In this document: positions 44,284-53,171 of the stretch, one piece after another | Layout: the number at the start of each line of letters is the position of its first letter | Numbering within the stretch: position 1 is the first letter of the stretch | DNA from: Bacteroidota bacterium | GTDB lineage: Bacteria; Bacteroidota; Ignavibacteria; UBA10030; UBA8401 | Length of the DNA: 64,000 nt | Direction: 5' to 3' | Assembly: GCA_041658205.1 (NCBI GenBank) | Contig: JBBAAO010000002.1 | Location: 186,001-250,000, forward strand | The notes under the pieces: model-generated | Seen by the model: only the letters and a program-made list of their open reading frames with translations | Told to the model about the DNA's origin: nothing | Database searches by the model: none | Made by a program: the position numbers and the translations under genes

Positions 44284-44447
44284 GCCTAATTAGTCGCTCA
44301 AGCAGACGTTGCAACCGCTCGTGTCCCAAGTTTGCAAATGTTGAATTCTCAAATGACAACTTACGATACGAAAGCAGATTTTAAATTTAAAAACAGAATC
44401 CCACGCGCTGGAACGATACCACGCAGGTTAGCTCCAGTCCGTTAGGT
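44284..44447 (+). repeat. attC-like site 3 (full, ~164 bp)
   Basis: Begins GCCTAAT and ends GTTAGGT. Bases 44278-44290 (GTTGCTGCCTAAT) are complementary at 11 of 13 positions to the cassette-3 start at 43115-43127 (GTTAGACAGCAAC). Inner arms GCTCAAGCAGACGTTGC and ACCACGCAGGTTAGC pair imperfectly. The centre TTTTAAATTTAAAAA and the right half agree with sites 1 and 2. Confidence 0.75.
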
Positions 44448-44488
44448 TGCACTTAAATTATCATTCTAAAAAAAATTAGGGAGAGCAA

Positions 44489-45883
44489 ATGGGTTGGAGA
44501 TTTAGAAGACGTTTGACTTTGTTTCCTGGAGTTAGGATTAATTTTAGCTCCAAAGGAATTAGTACGACTTTCGGCGTTCCAGGTGCAAGTGTAAATATTG
44601 GAAGTAACGGTGCATATTTAAATACAGGTATCCCTGGAACTGGTTTTTACAACAGAACCAAAATTAATTTTGGCTCTGGCTCCAATAAAGTAACTCCTCA
44701 AGAAAACGAACAATTCCCAACAGATTCACCAAACTATTTTGTACCTGAGGGAATTGGAGCAATAAAAAGTGCCGATAATAATTCTATTACAAGCAAAGGT
44801 CTTTTAGGGGTTAAAGAAACACTTTTCGCAGCATATAAGGAAAAACAATCACTTCAAGCTGAGGTTAATAATGGTAAAGCAGCATTGGAACAGGTAGAAA
44901 GTAGATTAAAATGGATGAAGATATTTTCATTAAACGGATTGCTATTTAAACGCACATTATTGGATCGGCAAAACGAATATAAGGAATGCAAAGCATCTTT
45001 ACTTGAAGCGACCAAACAGTCTGCCGAATGTAAGGTTTCAATCGAAGTGCAAATTGATCCATCGCTCATCAGATTTTATGAATCATTTAAAAAAGGTTTT
45101 GATAATCTTAAGGGATCGCAACATTGTTGGGATATAACCTCAAGTATTTATGTTGACAGAGTAAAAACTCGTTCGTCTGCGTCACAATCCATAAATCGGC
45201 AAAAAGTATCGTTCACATATTCCAGTTTAGATTTTGTCAATTCGGAATATCCCGCATTTAATTTTAAGAATGTTAATGGTGCTGATTTATTCTTTTATCC
45301 TGCATTCTTGATTGCATTTCATTCAAAATCCGATTTCGCGTTAATCGATTACAAAGAAATGTCTATTGACTATAGTCGAGTAAGCTTTGTTGAAACAGAG
45401 AATGTTCCTAATGATTCAATCGTATTGAGTAGAACGTGGCAATATGTAAATAAAAATGGTTCTCGTGATATGAGATTTTCTAATAATTATGAGATTCCAG
45501 TAATGTTATATGGTGAACTAGATCTTAAAAGTAGTGCGGGCCTAAATGAATCATATATGTTTAGCAATGCAACTGCCGCGGAAGAGTATGTCAATTCTTA
45601 TGCAAGATTTAAAAATGCTTTAAGTGGAGACAGAAACCAAGAAACACAATCGAAAAAGGAATCCGTTACCAAACCACAAATGTCGAAAGCAAAAGCTCTT
45701 CATACTCTTGGTTTGTCTTCAAGCGCAACCAGCGATCAAATAAGAACAGCTTACATTGAGTTGATTCAAAAATATCATCCTGATAAGGTATCTCATCTTG
45801 CTGACGAATTTAAGATGATTGCCGAAACAAAAACAAAAGATATAATATCAGCTTATTCAATTTTAACTCAACAGCGATTTTAA
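44489..45883 (+). CDS. Cassette 4: DUF4236 protein with C-terminal J domain
   Basis: 464 residues. The N-terminal 65 residues are DUF4236 (MGWRFRRRLTLFPGVRINFS, ASVNIGSNGAYLNTGIPGTG), a glycine-rich beta domain found mostly in small phage or mobile-DNA proteins. A coiled segment follows at about 110-180. The last 65 residues form a DnaJ J domain with the HPD motif in KYHPDKV, lacking the G/F and zinc regions, so it may recruit an Hsp70 through HPD. No signal peptide. GGGAGAGC precedes the start. Single gene of cassette 4 (44442-45921). Confidence 0.85.
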   Translation: MGWRFRRRLTLFPGVRINFSSKGISTTFGVPGASVNIGSNGAYLNTGIPGTGFYNRTKINFGSGSNKVTPQENEQFPTDSPNYFVPEGIGAIKSADNNSITSKGLLGVKETLFAAYKEKQSLQAEVNNGKAALEQVESRLKWMKIFSLNGLLFKRTLLDRQNEYKECKASLLEATKQSAECKVSIEVQIDPSLIRFYESFKKGFDNLKGSQHCWDITSSIYVDRVKTRSSASQSINRQKVSFTYSSLDFVNSEYPAFNFKNVNGADLFFYPAFLIAFHSKSDFALIDYKEMSIDYSRVSFVETENVPNDSIVLSRTWQYVNKNGSRDMRFSNNYEIPVMLYGELDLKSSAGLNESYMFSNATAAEEYVNSYARFKNALSGDRNQETQSKKESVTKPQMSKAKALHTLGLSSSATSDQIRTAYIELIQKYHPDKVSHLADEFKMIAETKTKDIISAYSILTQQRF

Positions 45884-45927
45884 GTGCAACATACGAGTCA
45901 CTCAAGCTTAGTTCCGGTCCGTTAGGC
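45884..45927 (+). repeat. attC-like site 4 (short, centre missing)
   Basis: GTGCAACATACGAGTCACTC then AAGCTTAGTTCCGGTCCGTTAGGC: the right core GTTAGGC is kept, but the stem and central spacer seen in sites 1 and 3 are absent. TTTAAGTGCAAC (45879-45890, overlapping the cassette-4 stop) is exactly complementary over 12 bases to GTTGCACTTAAA at 44446-44457, the cassette-4 start. Confidence 0.6.
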
Positions 45928-46068
45928 TCCTCACGTAAATGCCTTACCATACAACATAGTTATTCATACCAAACTATCTTATGCTTTTAAATATACCAGA
46001 ATCACGGTATTGTGGTTCATGGGGTATTAGCGTAGTTTCTTGCAGTCAAACTATAATCTGGGGGAATC

Positions 46069-46413
46069 ATGCTTTCAAATTTCAAACCTTTACTCCTATT
46101 AATTTTTTCAATCCTCTTTTTTGCCGTTGAATTAGAGGCGGGACAATGCCAAGCCACAACGAAAAAAGGCACACAATGTAAACGGCAAGCGGCGGCAGGT
46201 TCTTCATACTGCTGGCAACATGCAGGTCAAGAGACAAAAACACCCGGAACAATCCTAAATACCGATAAAAAAAGTTCGTCTGAGGTAAAAAAGGAAGAAT
46301 TCAAGAAAAAAGATTATGCTACAACTCAGTGTCAGGCGACTACAAAAAAGGGGAAACAATGTAGTAGAAAAGCAAAGGTGGGCTCAAAGTATTGTTGGCA
46401 ACACGGGGGATAA
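46069..46413 (+). CDS. DUF5763-like secreted protein with two Cys/His modules
   Basis: 114 residues with a signal peptide (to about residue 25, ELEAGQ). Two copies of a small module, about 27-51 and 87-111, each CQATTKKGxQCxRxAxxGSxYCWQH, with three Cys and one His that look like a zinc site, as in DUF5763. The modules are joined by a charged linker. First of three close small genes and ends one base before the next ATG. Confidence 0.8.
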   Translation: MLSNFKPLLLLIFSILFFAVELEAGQCQATTKKGTQCKRQAAAGSSYCWQHAGQETKTPGTILNTDKKSSSEVKKEEFKKKDYATTQCQATTKKGKQCSRKAKVGSKYCWQHGG

Positions 46414-46632
46414 ATGAAATCACTAAAAATAATTCTGCTCATTTTTACAATATCTCTATTCATGGTCGATTGTTCTTCATCGGACGAAACCGTTGGCGCA
46501 CCAACATCATCTTCCGGTGATTGTCCGAACGGTAGGTCGGGCGCAAAGTGTAAAGATGGATCATCAAGCACGGCAACGGGAAGCGGGGCTTGTTCAAGCC
46601 ATGGCGGAGTAAATTATTGGATATGTAAATAG
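46414..46632 (+). CDS. DUF3761-like small lipoprotein
   Basis: 72 residues, lipoprotein signal FMVDCSSS. The C-terminal 40 residues carry CPNGRSGAKCKDGSSS and GACSSHGGVNYW, the DUF3761 pattern of conserved cysteines and CSxHGG. Starts at the base following the previous stop, so co-translated. Function unknown. Confidence 0.74.
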   Translation: MKSLKIILLIFTISLFMVDCSSSDETVGAPTSSSGDCPNGRSGAKCKDGSSSTATGSGACSSHGGVNYWICK

Positions 46633-46640
46633 AGGGCACT

Positions 46641-46982
46641 ATGCGAGATAAAAAAAGAATAAACGAAAGGGATATAAGCATAGAGGATAAAATAGGTGTT
46701 GCAATTAAAAAGCGAAAAAGAATAACTTTTACATATGACGAATACTCAAACACACGCATTTTTGAACCTTATTTAGTATATGAGTCTACGAAGCACAATT
46801 ACTTAGTGTTTGGAATGCAGACTTACGACAGCGAAAAACCTCACGAAGGAACAAGTCCAAAGAATTTTGAAATATATTATATCAAGAACTTAACCGTTCT
46901 TGAAGAAGATTTTAAGCCCGATTCCGCATTCAATTCCTATTCCTTTCCGAATAAGATACGCACTATCTATTCCGTCGATTAA
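46641..46982 (+). CDS. WYL-like domain protein
   Basis: 113 residues of a WYL-type SH3-like fold: AIKKRKRITFTYDEY, then RIFEPYLVYESTKHNYLVFGMQ. The helix-turn-helix of WYL regulators is missing, so this is a stand-alone WYL domain. GAGGGCACT gives the ATG. WYL domains bind nucleic acid or nucleotide ligands; those that stand alone are often in defence or regulatory loci, but no partner is present here. Ends before a terminator. Confidence 0.68.
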   Translation: MRDKKRINERDISIEDKIGVAIKKRKRITFTYDEYSNTRIFEPYLVYESTKHNYLVFGMQTYDSEKPHEGTSPKNFEIYYIKNLTVLEEDFKPDSAFNSYSFPNKIRTIYSVD

Positions 46983-47077
46983 ATAGACTAAAAAATTTTG
47001 TAGTGGACCTTTGGCAGTCTCTACAGCATCTTCCGCGTTTACAATCTCGAATGCACTTTTACCTATTTTGGCAAAAA

Positions 47078-47108
47078 AAAACCGCCGCTCAAATCGAGCG
47101 GCGGTTTT
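47078..47108. terminator. Bidirectional terminator between convergent genes
   Basis: AAAACCGCCGCTC pairs with GAGCGGCGGTTTT around AAATC, with A and T tracts on the outside. Confidence 0.9.
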
Positions 47109-47165
47109 GTGTTTTCCCCCATTGTCATCCAGTCCTGCAAAGAGCGGGAGAGAATGGCAAAAATA

Positions 47166-47441
47166 TTATGATTGAATAATCGAAAGTTTCTTTTCCAGTT
47201 TAGAGAGTCGGTCGCGAAGCTGTTTGTTCTCTTTCTTTAACAGTTCGATCATAGTCTCTTTTTCAGAAAGTTCTTTAGCAATCGAAGCCGAGGCCATTCT
47301 ATTTTTATTTTGTGTTACCGGTTTTTGTGCAAAGGTCCGCACCGGAGCAAAGTATTTTTTTGTGGACTTCATAGCGACCGGGGCGGTGGTGCAGCCGGCC
47401 ATTAAGAATGCCATTATTAATGTAAAAATGATCTTTTTCAT
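47166..47441 (-). CDS. Small lipoprotein with coiled-coil tail
   Basis: 91 residues from the ATG at 47441 (AAGGAG nine bases upstream); the frame to 47489 has no ribosome site. Lipoprotein signal MAFLMAGCTT. The C-terminal 40 residues (KETMIELLKKENKQLRDRLSK) form a strong leucine-heptad coiled coil. Unknown function. Last gene of the minus-strand surface block. Confidence 0.75.
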   Translation of the reverse strand: MKKIIFTLIMAFLMAGCTTAPVAMKSTKKYFAPVRTFAQKPVTQNKNRMASASIAKELSEKETMIELLKKENKQLRDRLSKLEKKLSIIQS

Positions 47442-47539
47442 AAGACGAACTCCTTCAAGTGTTTCTGAATCTGTAATTCTCTTGTACAAATATACCTGTC
47501 TCTATAATAGATGGCAACGAAATTGATATTAATTTTCTC

Positions 47540-48295
47540 TCATAAGTCAGCAGGAGGGGTTTTCTCCTTTGAAAGCAGGTAAATGGCCACTCCCAGAATG
47601 CCCGCCGCAATGAAAATTGGAACAAGGTTATTCGCTACGGCAACTTCACCTCCCGAAATTTTCGGGGCTTGCGGCCGATCCTTTACCGGAGGCAACAGAT
47701 TTGAGGGGAGGGGAGTAACATTGCTTACTTTAAACGTGAACGGATAATCGATCATGATCTCGCCGATTTTGATCGGTATTGATAGTGTCACTTCGCTTCC
47801 GACCAATCCCGTAATCGCCTTTTTTACTCTCGGATATCCCCGGTCGTTCGAAAGAAAGAGATCTTTTTCTACCCAGCTTCCTTTTTCCATATAGACATTT
47901 TCGCGAGGGATCATTGTTTCGCGAATGTATCCTAACGGAGGTATGACGAGAGGAGTGGGTGAGACAAATTCCGGAGAGTAAAAATTGCTTGTGTTGCGGA
48001 CGGAATAAGTGCGCTTGTTGACGCTAAGTGAAACTTTTTCCCAGACGATGGACATTGATGCTTCCGAAATATTCTGCATCTGAAAATGGACTGCTGAAGC
48101 ATCAAAACTGAACTGGATATACACATACTCATCCCGGAAGATTAATTGATCGCTCTTCTTCGGCTGTGTCATGGTATAGGTATAGAGATAATTGGTCCCC
48201 TTTTGTGCGGCAACAGTTCCCGCGCATCCGGAGATCAACAGTGAAGCGATCAAGATATAAATCAGAACATTTTTCGTAATGCTGTTATTTGACAT
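47540..48295 (-). CDS. Membrane-anchored lipoprotein
   Basis: 251 residues, lipoprotein signal LLISGCAG (Cys24), a beta-rich middle, and a C-terminal hydrophobic helix (about 224-243, LVPIFIAAGILGVAIYLL). It overlaps the preceding large gene by 11 bases. No family recognised; its pairing with the large Big-1 protein suggests a role in surface assembly or anchoring. Confidence 0.72.
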   Translation of the reverse strand: MSNNSITKNVLIYILIASLLISGCAGTVAAQKGTNYLYTYTMTQPKKSDQLIFRDEYVYIQFSFDASAVHFQMQNISEASMSIVWEKVSLSVNKRTYSVRNTSNFYSPEFVSPTPLVIPPLGYIRETMIPRENVYMEKGSWVEKDLFLSNDRGYPRVKKAITGLVGSEVTLSIPIKIGEIMIDYPFTFKVSNVTPLPSNLLPPVKDRPQAPKISGGEVAVANNLVPIFIAAGILGVAIYLLSKEKTPPADL

Positions 48296-51200
48296 AAATC
48301 ATCTTTTTCGTTGTCATGTGCGTCTTTGTAAGCAATCGATAGAAATAAATACCTGACGCAACCGAAACACCGTTTTCATCCGTACCATTCCATGTTATTT
48401 TATACTGTCCGGGATCGTGCGGAGCGGAGACCAGTGTCTTCACCTTTTGACCCAGAACGTTGAAGATATGGATCGCCGTCTTCGCTTCGGTTATTCTATT
48501 ATCCGGAATATCGTACTCGATGGTGGTCGAGCCGTTGAACGGATTCGGATAGTTTTGTTTTAACTTGTATGTTAACGGATATTTCCCCACTACTGACGGA
48601 ATAACATCGACTTCCGGTGTTACCGCCTTGTTGGATGTAATAGCAAGAATCACCTCTGTTGTATCGATCTGACCGGTGGATGTGATTTTTGGAATGCGCA
48701 GTATTGTACCTTCCCCAGGTTGAATTTCCGAATTAATTAGACTGTATGCAAGCAATCTAATTTCATTATCGGTTGTTTTCACAATCACGTCCATATGCTG
48801 TGCGCGTGAGAAGACGTAGTTTGCTTTGGTCACATTCACCGTGGAATCCTTCAATCGAATGCGGACTTCAATACCGCGGACACCGACCGTATTCACCATA
48901 TTCAGACGCAACCCTTGCGGCGTTACTTCGAACTGAGTTTTTGCTCCGTCAAAGTACTCGCGCGGTTTTGCTGATCCTGTCTGACCATCTTTCTTACTCA
49001 ACCGATCTGACGCTGTTTGTTCCGGTACGAACGGCGGCGGTGAGGAGAACGAGAGCGATTTGCCGAGAATATTATCGCGCAAGATATTGATATCAGAAGT
49101 GTCGATTCTTCCGCTTCGATCCAGATCGGATTTAATAGAATCGGAAATGGAGAATGATTTGTTTCCGATAATCTGATCGATGATCGTGGTGATATCGGCA
49201 ACGTTCACATTAATATCGCCGTTCGGATCGCCGTAGATGTAATATCCGTCTGCAGCGTAGAGTGCAGAGAGGTTACTGCCGACCGATGCTGTAACATTGT
49301 AGGTACCTTCACGATCTCCCAGTGTGAAGTATGTTGACGCCGTTCCGACTGAGTCGGTCATAACGAGCGTATCCTTTACCGTCTGACCGATTGCATTATC
49401 CGGAGCCTTGGTAACAGCAAACTTCACCGGAGTTTTCTTCACAAGATTGCCGCCGATATCTTTCACCGTCAGCGTAAATGCGGTATCGAGTGTTGTCAAT
49501 GTAGGATTGACTTGGATTGATCCTGAAACGTTTACCAATGACGCAGCTGCACCTTGCGTTGCCTCCGCCGTAAATGTTGTTTCCAGCGCAGTAAATGTTA
49601 CTGCTTCATGAGTTTGTTTCTTGCTGTTCTTGCCATTCTTACCGGTGCCGCCGATTTCCTGCGCTTCGGTAACGGCAAGCGAAGTGATGAGAGCTTTCAC
49701 TCTGTAGAATCCGACTTTACTGCCGAGTGTTAATTGCGTTACGGCAATACCGGAAGAATCAGATCCATCGGTGCTGGTGCTGAGTGTTGCGCTGGTATCT
49801 CCGACCGGTTTCTCCATCAGGACAAACTGAACGTTCTTTAACGGCACTGCGTTGTCGCCAATATCCACCACGCGGACTTTGAACGAATCCAGCGGAGTAA
49901 GAATCGGTTTCGTCTGGTTGAATCCTTCCGTAGCAATCATTGCCACCGCTACGCCGTGTGTTGCGGATGCGGTAAATTCTACATCAGGAACGCCAACGCT
50001 GGTTGCTTTGATCTTGTATGTTCCGACTTTGTTGCCGAGTGTGAATTTGACTCGTGCAAATCCGTTGATGTCGGAAGGTGTGGTCTTTTCACTTAAGCGT
50101 TCACCGGTTGAATTAGCCGGAGACTGTGTAATGGTAAAGTTAACAGGCTGACCGGAGACATTGTTTCCGCCGATATCCACCACGCGCATCGCAAAGTCAC
50201 TCTGCAACTCTGTGATGATCTGAGCGGATTGATTATTTCCGGCGATCTCAGCGACAGCTACTGCTGCACCCGGTTTCGCATTTGCTTTAAAGGAGACTAG
50301 GACGGAATCGTTCACTTTCGCATTCACCACATAATCGCCGCTCTTATTCCCGAGCGTTAATCTGGTTGATGCCAAGCCGGAATCATTCGTTGTCATAGTG
50401 AAGTTTGTCAATGTTTGACCGATTGCATTCAGGCTTGGTAACGTATCGATCGAGAATGTGACTGTTGTCGGTTTCGCAATGTTACCGTTTGCATCACGCA
50501 CGCGCACCACAAAGTCCGACGACAATTGAGTGGTAATTATTGCCGATTGTTCTCTTCCGGAAACTTCTACCAATGATGCTGCGGAACCGGCATTGGCAAA
50601 ACCAGTGAAGATTAACGGACTGCTTGGACCAATCGTTACTGAAGTTGCACTGACTGTATAGGTGCCGACTCTGGTTCCAAGCGTTAAGATAGTTGAAGCT
50701 TGTCCGAGAGGATCGGTTTGTACGCTGCTGCGACTGAGCGCTGCACCATAGGTTGTATCATTCTTGATTGTAAATACAACCGTTTCGTCTTTTACAGGAT
50801 TTCCGCCATTATCCAAAATTGTGACAATAAATGGATCGGCCAATGGTTTACCATTTTCACCTGATTGATTCAATTGACCACCACTCATAATTTGAACCGG
50901 TGTACCTTGTGATGCATTTCCAGTGAATGTGATCGTATCTTTTACGGTTGCGACAACAGCCTTCACTTCATACGGACCAACTCTACTGCCGACTGTAAGA
51001 ATTGTGGCAGCTTGTCCGAGCGAATTGGTCGAAACCGTTGTATTGCTTAACAGTGTATCCTTAGCATCAGTAGGCACAGCCCCAAAGAAGAAGTGTACTT
51101 GAGTTCCTTCCACAGGATTTCCTGCCGTATCAGAAACAGTCACAGTAAATGCCGTATCAAGCGGTGTTAAAATCGGTTTTGTCTGCGGAGTGATGGTTAC

Positions 51201-53171
51201 AGCCGCCAGATATTTTGGAGCACCGGACTTTGCACTAGCCGTAAATGTGACCGTGTCTTTCACACCAGTTGCTTTTGCACTGACTTTGTAGTCACCCAAC
51301 TTGCTGCCGAGTGTCAGTTGCGTTGATGCTTTTCCTTGCGCATTGGTTGTGGTTGTTGCGACACTTAATGTATCGCCAATCGATCCTCCCGGACGATCGT
51401 AAATTGCAAATTGCACTTGTGCACCTTCCACAGCGTTTCCGCCGGTGTCGGTGACGGTAATCGTAAAGGCCGTATCAAGCTTCGTCAAAATCGGTCTGCG
51501 TTGCTGCGGAAGTGCAAGCGCTGCCAATTGATTTGGGGCGCCAAACTTCGCCGTTGCACTAAATGTTATTGTATCTGCTACACCGGCAACTGTTGCGCGT
51601 ACTAAGTACGTATCAGCTTTACTTCCCAATGTGAGACGAGTCGAAGCGCGTCCCAACGCATCCGTTTGTGTTGATTGGTTGCTTAAGCCTGCGCCGAAGG
51701 AGCCTGCCGGCGGATTGATAATTGCAAATTGCACTTGTGCGCTGTCAACAGGATTTCCTCCGATATCGGCAACAGAAATCGTGAAGAGCGAATCGAGCGC
51801 TGTTAAGATCTGTTTGTTCTCCTGCGTCACCGGCAGGCTTGCAAATGTTTTTGCTGCTCCATTCTGCGCAGTGGCAGAGAAGGTAATTGTATCAAGATTT
51901 GGCGCAGTTGCAATCACGCGATACTGACCAACCTTGCTTCCAACGGTGAAGAGCGTTTTTGCATAACCGGATGCATCGGTAACAACAATTGTATCAGAGA
52001 GTCTTCCGGTTGTGTCTTGACCCGGTCTGAGATTAATGGCAAATGTTACCTGAACATTGCTTACCGGCGTACCATAGGCATCGGTAATCAATACTTTGAT
52101 CGTATCCAATGTTGTAAGAATAATCGGAAGTGTATTATTTTGAACACTTGCTTGAGCTATTGATACTGCAATGCCTGCAGCGCCTTGCAGAGGTCCGATT
52201 GCGCGAACGGTATCTGCCATTGCCCATCGTCCTGCAAGGGTGACATTAGATTTAGAAATTGTTCTGAGCAATGTATCGACGACCGGAGTTTGACGAACCC
52301 AGTTGTTGCCATTATCCGTGGAACGCCATAATTGCAGATGATGAATATCGTGTCCGTTCAATTCACTATCAGTAAATTTAAATTCCACCGTGCCAGTCGC
52401 CGTGGCATCGGTCGGTTGGATCTGATAATACCGTTTGATTGATTGGTTTCCATTTCCACTCTGCGTCGAGTCCGAAGCGCGTATTACGCTTGTAATTCCC
52501 GGAGCGTTGGAGGACCAGGTGATGGTAGCTCCAATATTCCCGAAATTAGAAGACGTAGTACTCCCTGTAAGGTCTACCGATTTCTGAATTGCACCTTGTA
52601 ATATCCCCGATTCAAACAGTGTATCGCCTAAGGTGATAATATTTCCTTGAGGTATCTTCAATGTTACCGGTGATGCAATGGTAAGACTTCCGGTGATTGA
52701 TAGATTCCCTCCGGTAGTCGTTTTTGTGCCAGTGCCGGACAACGTAACATGTTTATATTGTCCCGCGGTAAGAGTCTGGTCTGCACCGATCAATTCAAAT
52801 GTTCCGGTTAATGATGCCGGTAGACCGATTGCTTTGTTCTTTATTTTTAATGTACCTCTGTTATTAATTGTTCCGTGATTAATAAAATCTTGCGCCACTC
52901 CTATATGTATAAACGTGAGAATGAATAATGCATAATACAACAACCTTTTTGTTCGCGTGATCGAAGTGGACAAAGGAATCCCGGCGTAACCTGTATAGGA
53001 TTCGTTGTTCTTCTGTTTGAACGAAAGCGTTGTCAACGAGGGAGTTTGTCTAATCACCGTATCATTTCCACTCGTCGATCCTTTATCGCGTGACGTATCG
53101 AAGAGATGATCTCTCCAATCTACCACGTGCGATCGAATATTAATATTATTTGGAACCATATGGTTACCCAT
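48285..53171 (-). CDS. Large surface protein: nine Big-1-like repeats, dockerin-like motif, type IX sorting domain
   Basis: 1628 residues. The first ~75 residues have no membrane character; a hydrophobic signal-like segment follows (about 75-93, LLYYALFILTFIHIGVAQD), which is unusual. Then a short beta-helix-like part (INHGTINNRGTLKIKNK) and nine Big-1-like immunoglobulin repeats of about 100 residues, each starting FTVTVSDTAGNPVEG-like and ending in LGSKxGxYxVxA. A dockerin-type pair of calcium loops follows (DPNGDINVNVADIT, DLDRSGRIDTSDIN) before the C-terminal sorting domain (NYPNPFNGSTTIEYDIPDN). Predicted adhesin or cohesin-binding surface protein. The repeats have weakly varying spacing. 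Confidence 0.88.
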   Translation of the reverse strand: MGNHMVPNNINIRSHVVDWRDHLFDTSRDKGSTSGNDTVIRQTPSLTTLSFKQKNNESYTGYAGIPLSTSITRTKRLLYYALFILTFIHIGVAQDFINHGTINNRGTLKIKNKAIGLPASLTGTFELIGADQTLTAGQYKHVTLSGTGTKTTTGGNLSITGSLTIASPVTLKIPQGNIITLGDTLFESGILQGAIQKSVDLTGSTTSSNFGNIGATITWSSNAPGITSVIRASDSTQSGNGNQSIKRYYQIQPTDATATGTVEFKFTDSELNGHDIHHLQLWRSTDNGNNWVRQTPVVDTLLRTISKSNVTLAGRWAMADTVRAIGPLQGAAGIAVSIAQASVQNNTLPIILTTLDTIKVLITDAYGTPVSNVQVTFAINLRPGQDTTGRLSDTIVVTDASGYAKTLFTVGSKVGQYRVIATAPNLDTITFSATAQNGAAKTFASLPVTQENKQILTALDSLFTISVADIGGNPVDSAQVQFAIINPPAGSFGAGLSNQSTQTDALGRASTRLTLGSKADTYLVRATVAGVADTITFSATAKFGAPNQLAALALPQQRRPILTKLDTAFTITVTDTGGNAVEGAQVQFAIYDRPGGSIGDTLSVATTTTNAQGKASTQLTLGSKLGDYKVSAKATGVKDTVTFTASAKSGAPKYLAAVTITPQTKPILTPLDTAFTVTVSDTAGNPVEGTQVHFFFGAVPTDAKDTLLSNTTVSTNSLGQAATILTVGSRVGPYEVKAVVATVKDTITFTGNASQGTPVQIMSGGQLNQSGENGKPLADPFIVTILDNGGNPVKDETVVFTIKNDTTYGAALSRSSVQTDPLGQASTILTLGTRVGTYTVSATSVTIGPSSPLIFTGFANAGSAASLVEVSGREQSAIITTQLSSDFVVRVRDANGNIAKPTTVTFSIDTLPSLNAIGQTLTNFTMTTNDSGLASTRLTLGNKSGDYVVNAKVNDSVLVSFKANAKPGAAVAVAEIAGNNQSAQIITELQSDFAMRVVDIGGNNVSGQPVNFTITQSPANSTGERLSEKTTPSDINGFARVKFTLGNKVGTYKIKATSVGVPDVEFTASATHGVAVAMIATEGFNQTKPILTPLDSFKVRVVDIGDNAVPLKNVQFVLMEKPVGDTSATLSTSTDGSDSSGIAVTQLTLGSKVGFYRVKALITSLAVTEAQEIGGTGKNGKNSKKQTHEAVTFTALETTFTAEATQGAAASLVNVSGSIQVNPTLTTLDTAFTLTVKDIGGNLVKKTPVKFAVTKAPDNAIGQTVKDTLVMTDSVGTASTYFTLGDREGTYNVTASVGSNLSALYAADGYYIYGDPNGDINVNVADITTIIDQIIGNKSFSISDSIKSDLDRSGRIDTSDINILRDNILGKSLSFSSPPPFVPEQTASDRLSKKDGQTGSAKPREYFDGAKTQFEVTPQGLRLNMVNTVGVRGIEVRIRLKDSTVNVTKANYVFSRAQHMDVIVKTTDNEIRLLAYSLINSEIQPGEGTILRIPKITSTGQIDTTEVILAITSNKAVTPEVDVIPSVVGKYPLTYKLKQNYPNPFNGSTTIEYDIPDNRITEAKTAIHIFNVLGQKVKTLVSAPHDPGQYKITWNGTDENGVSVASGIYFYRLLTKTHMTTKKMIYVK

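Noticed and set aside
46069..46982. A fifth cassette after the last attC
   Set aside because: No sequence complementary to GTTAGGCTCCTCAC was found downstream to close it.
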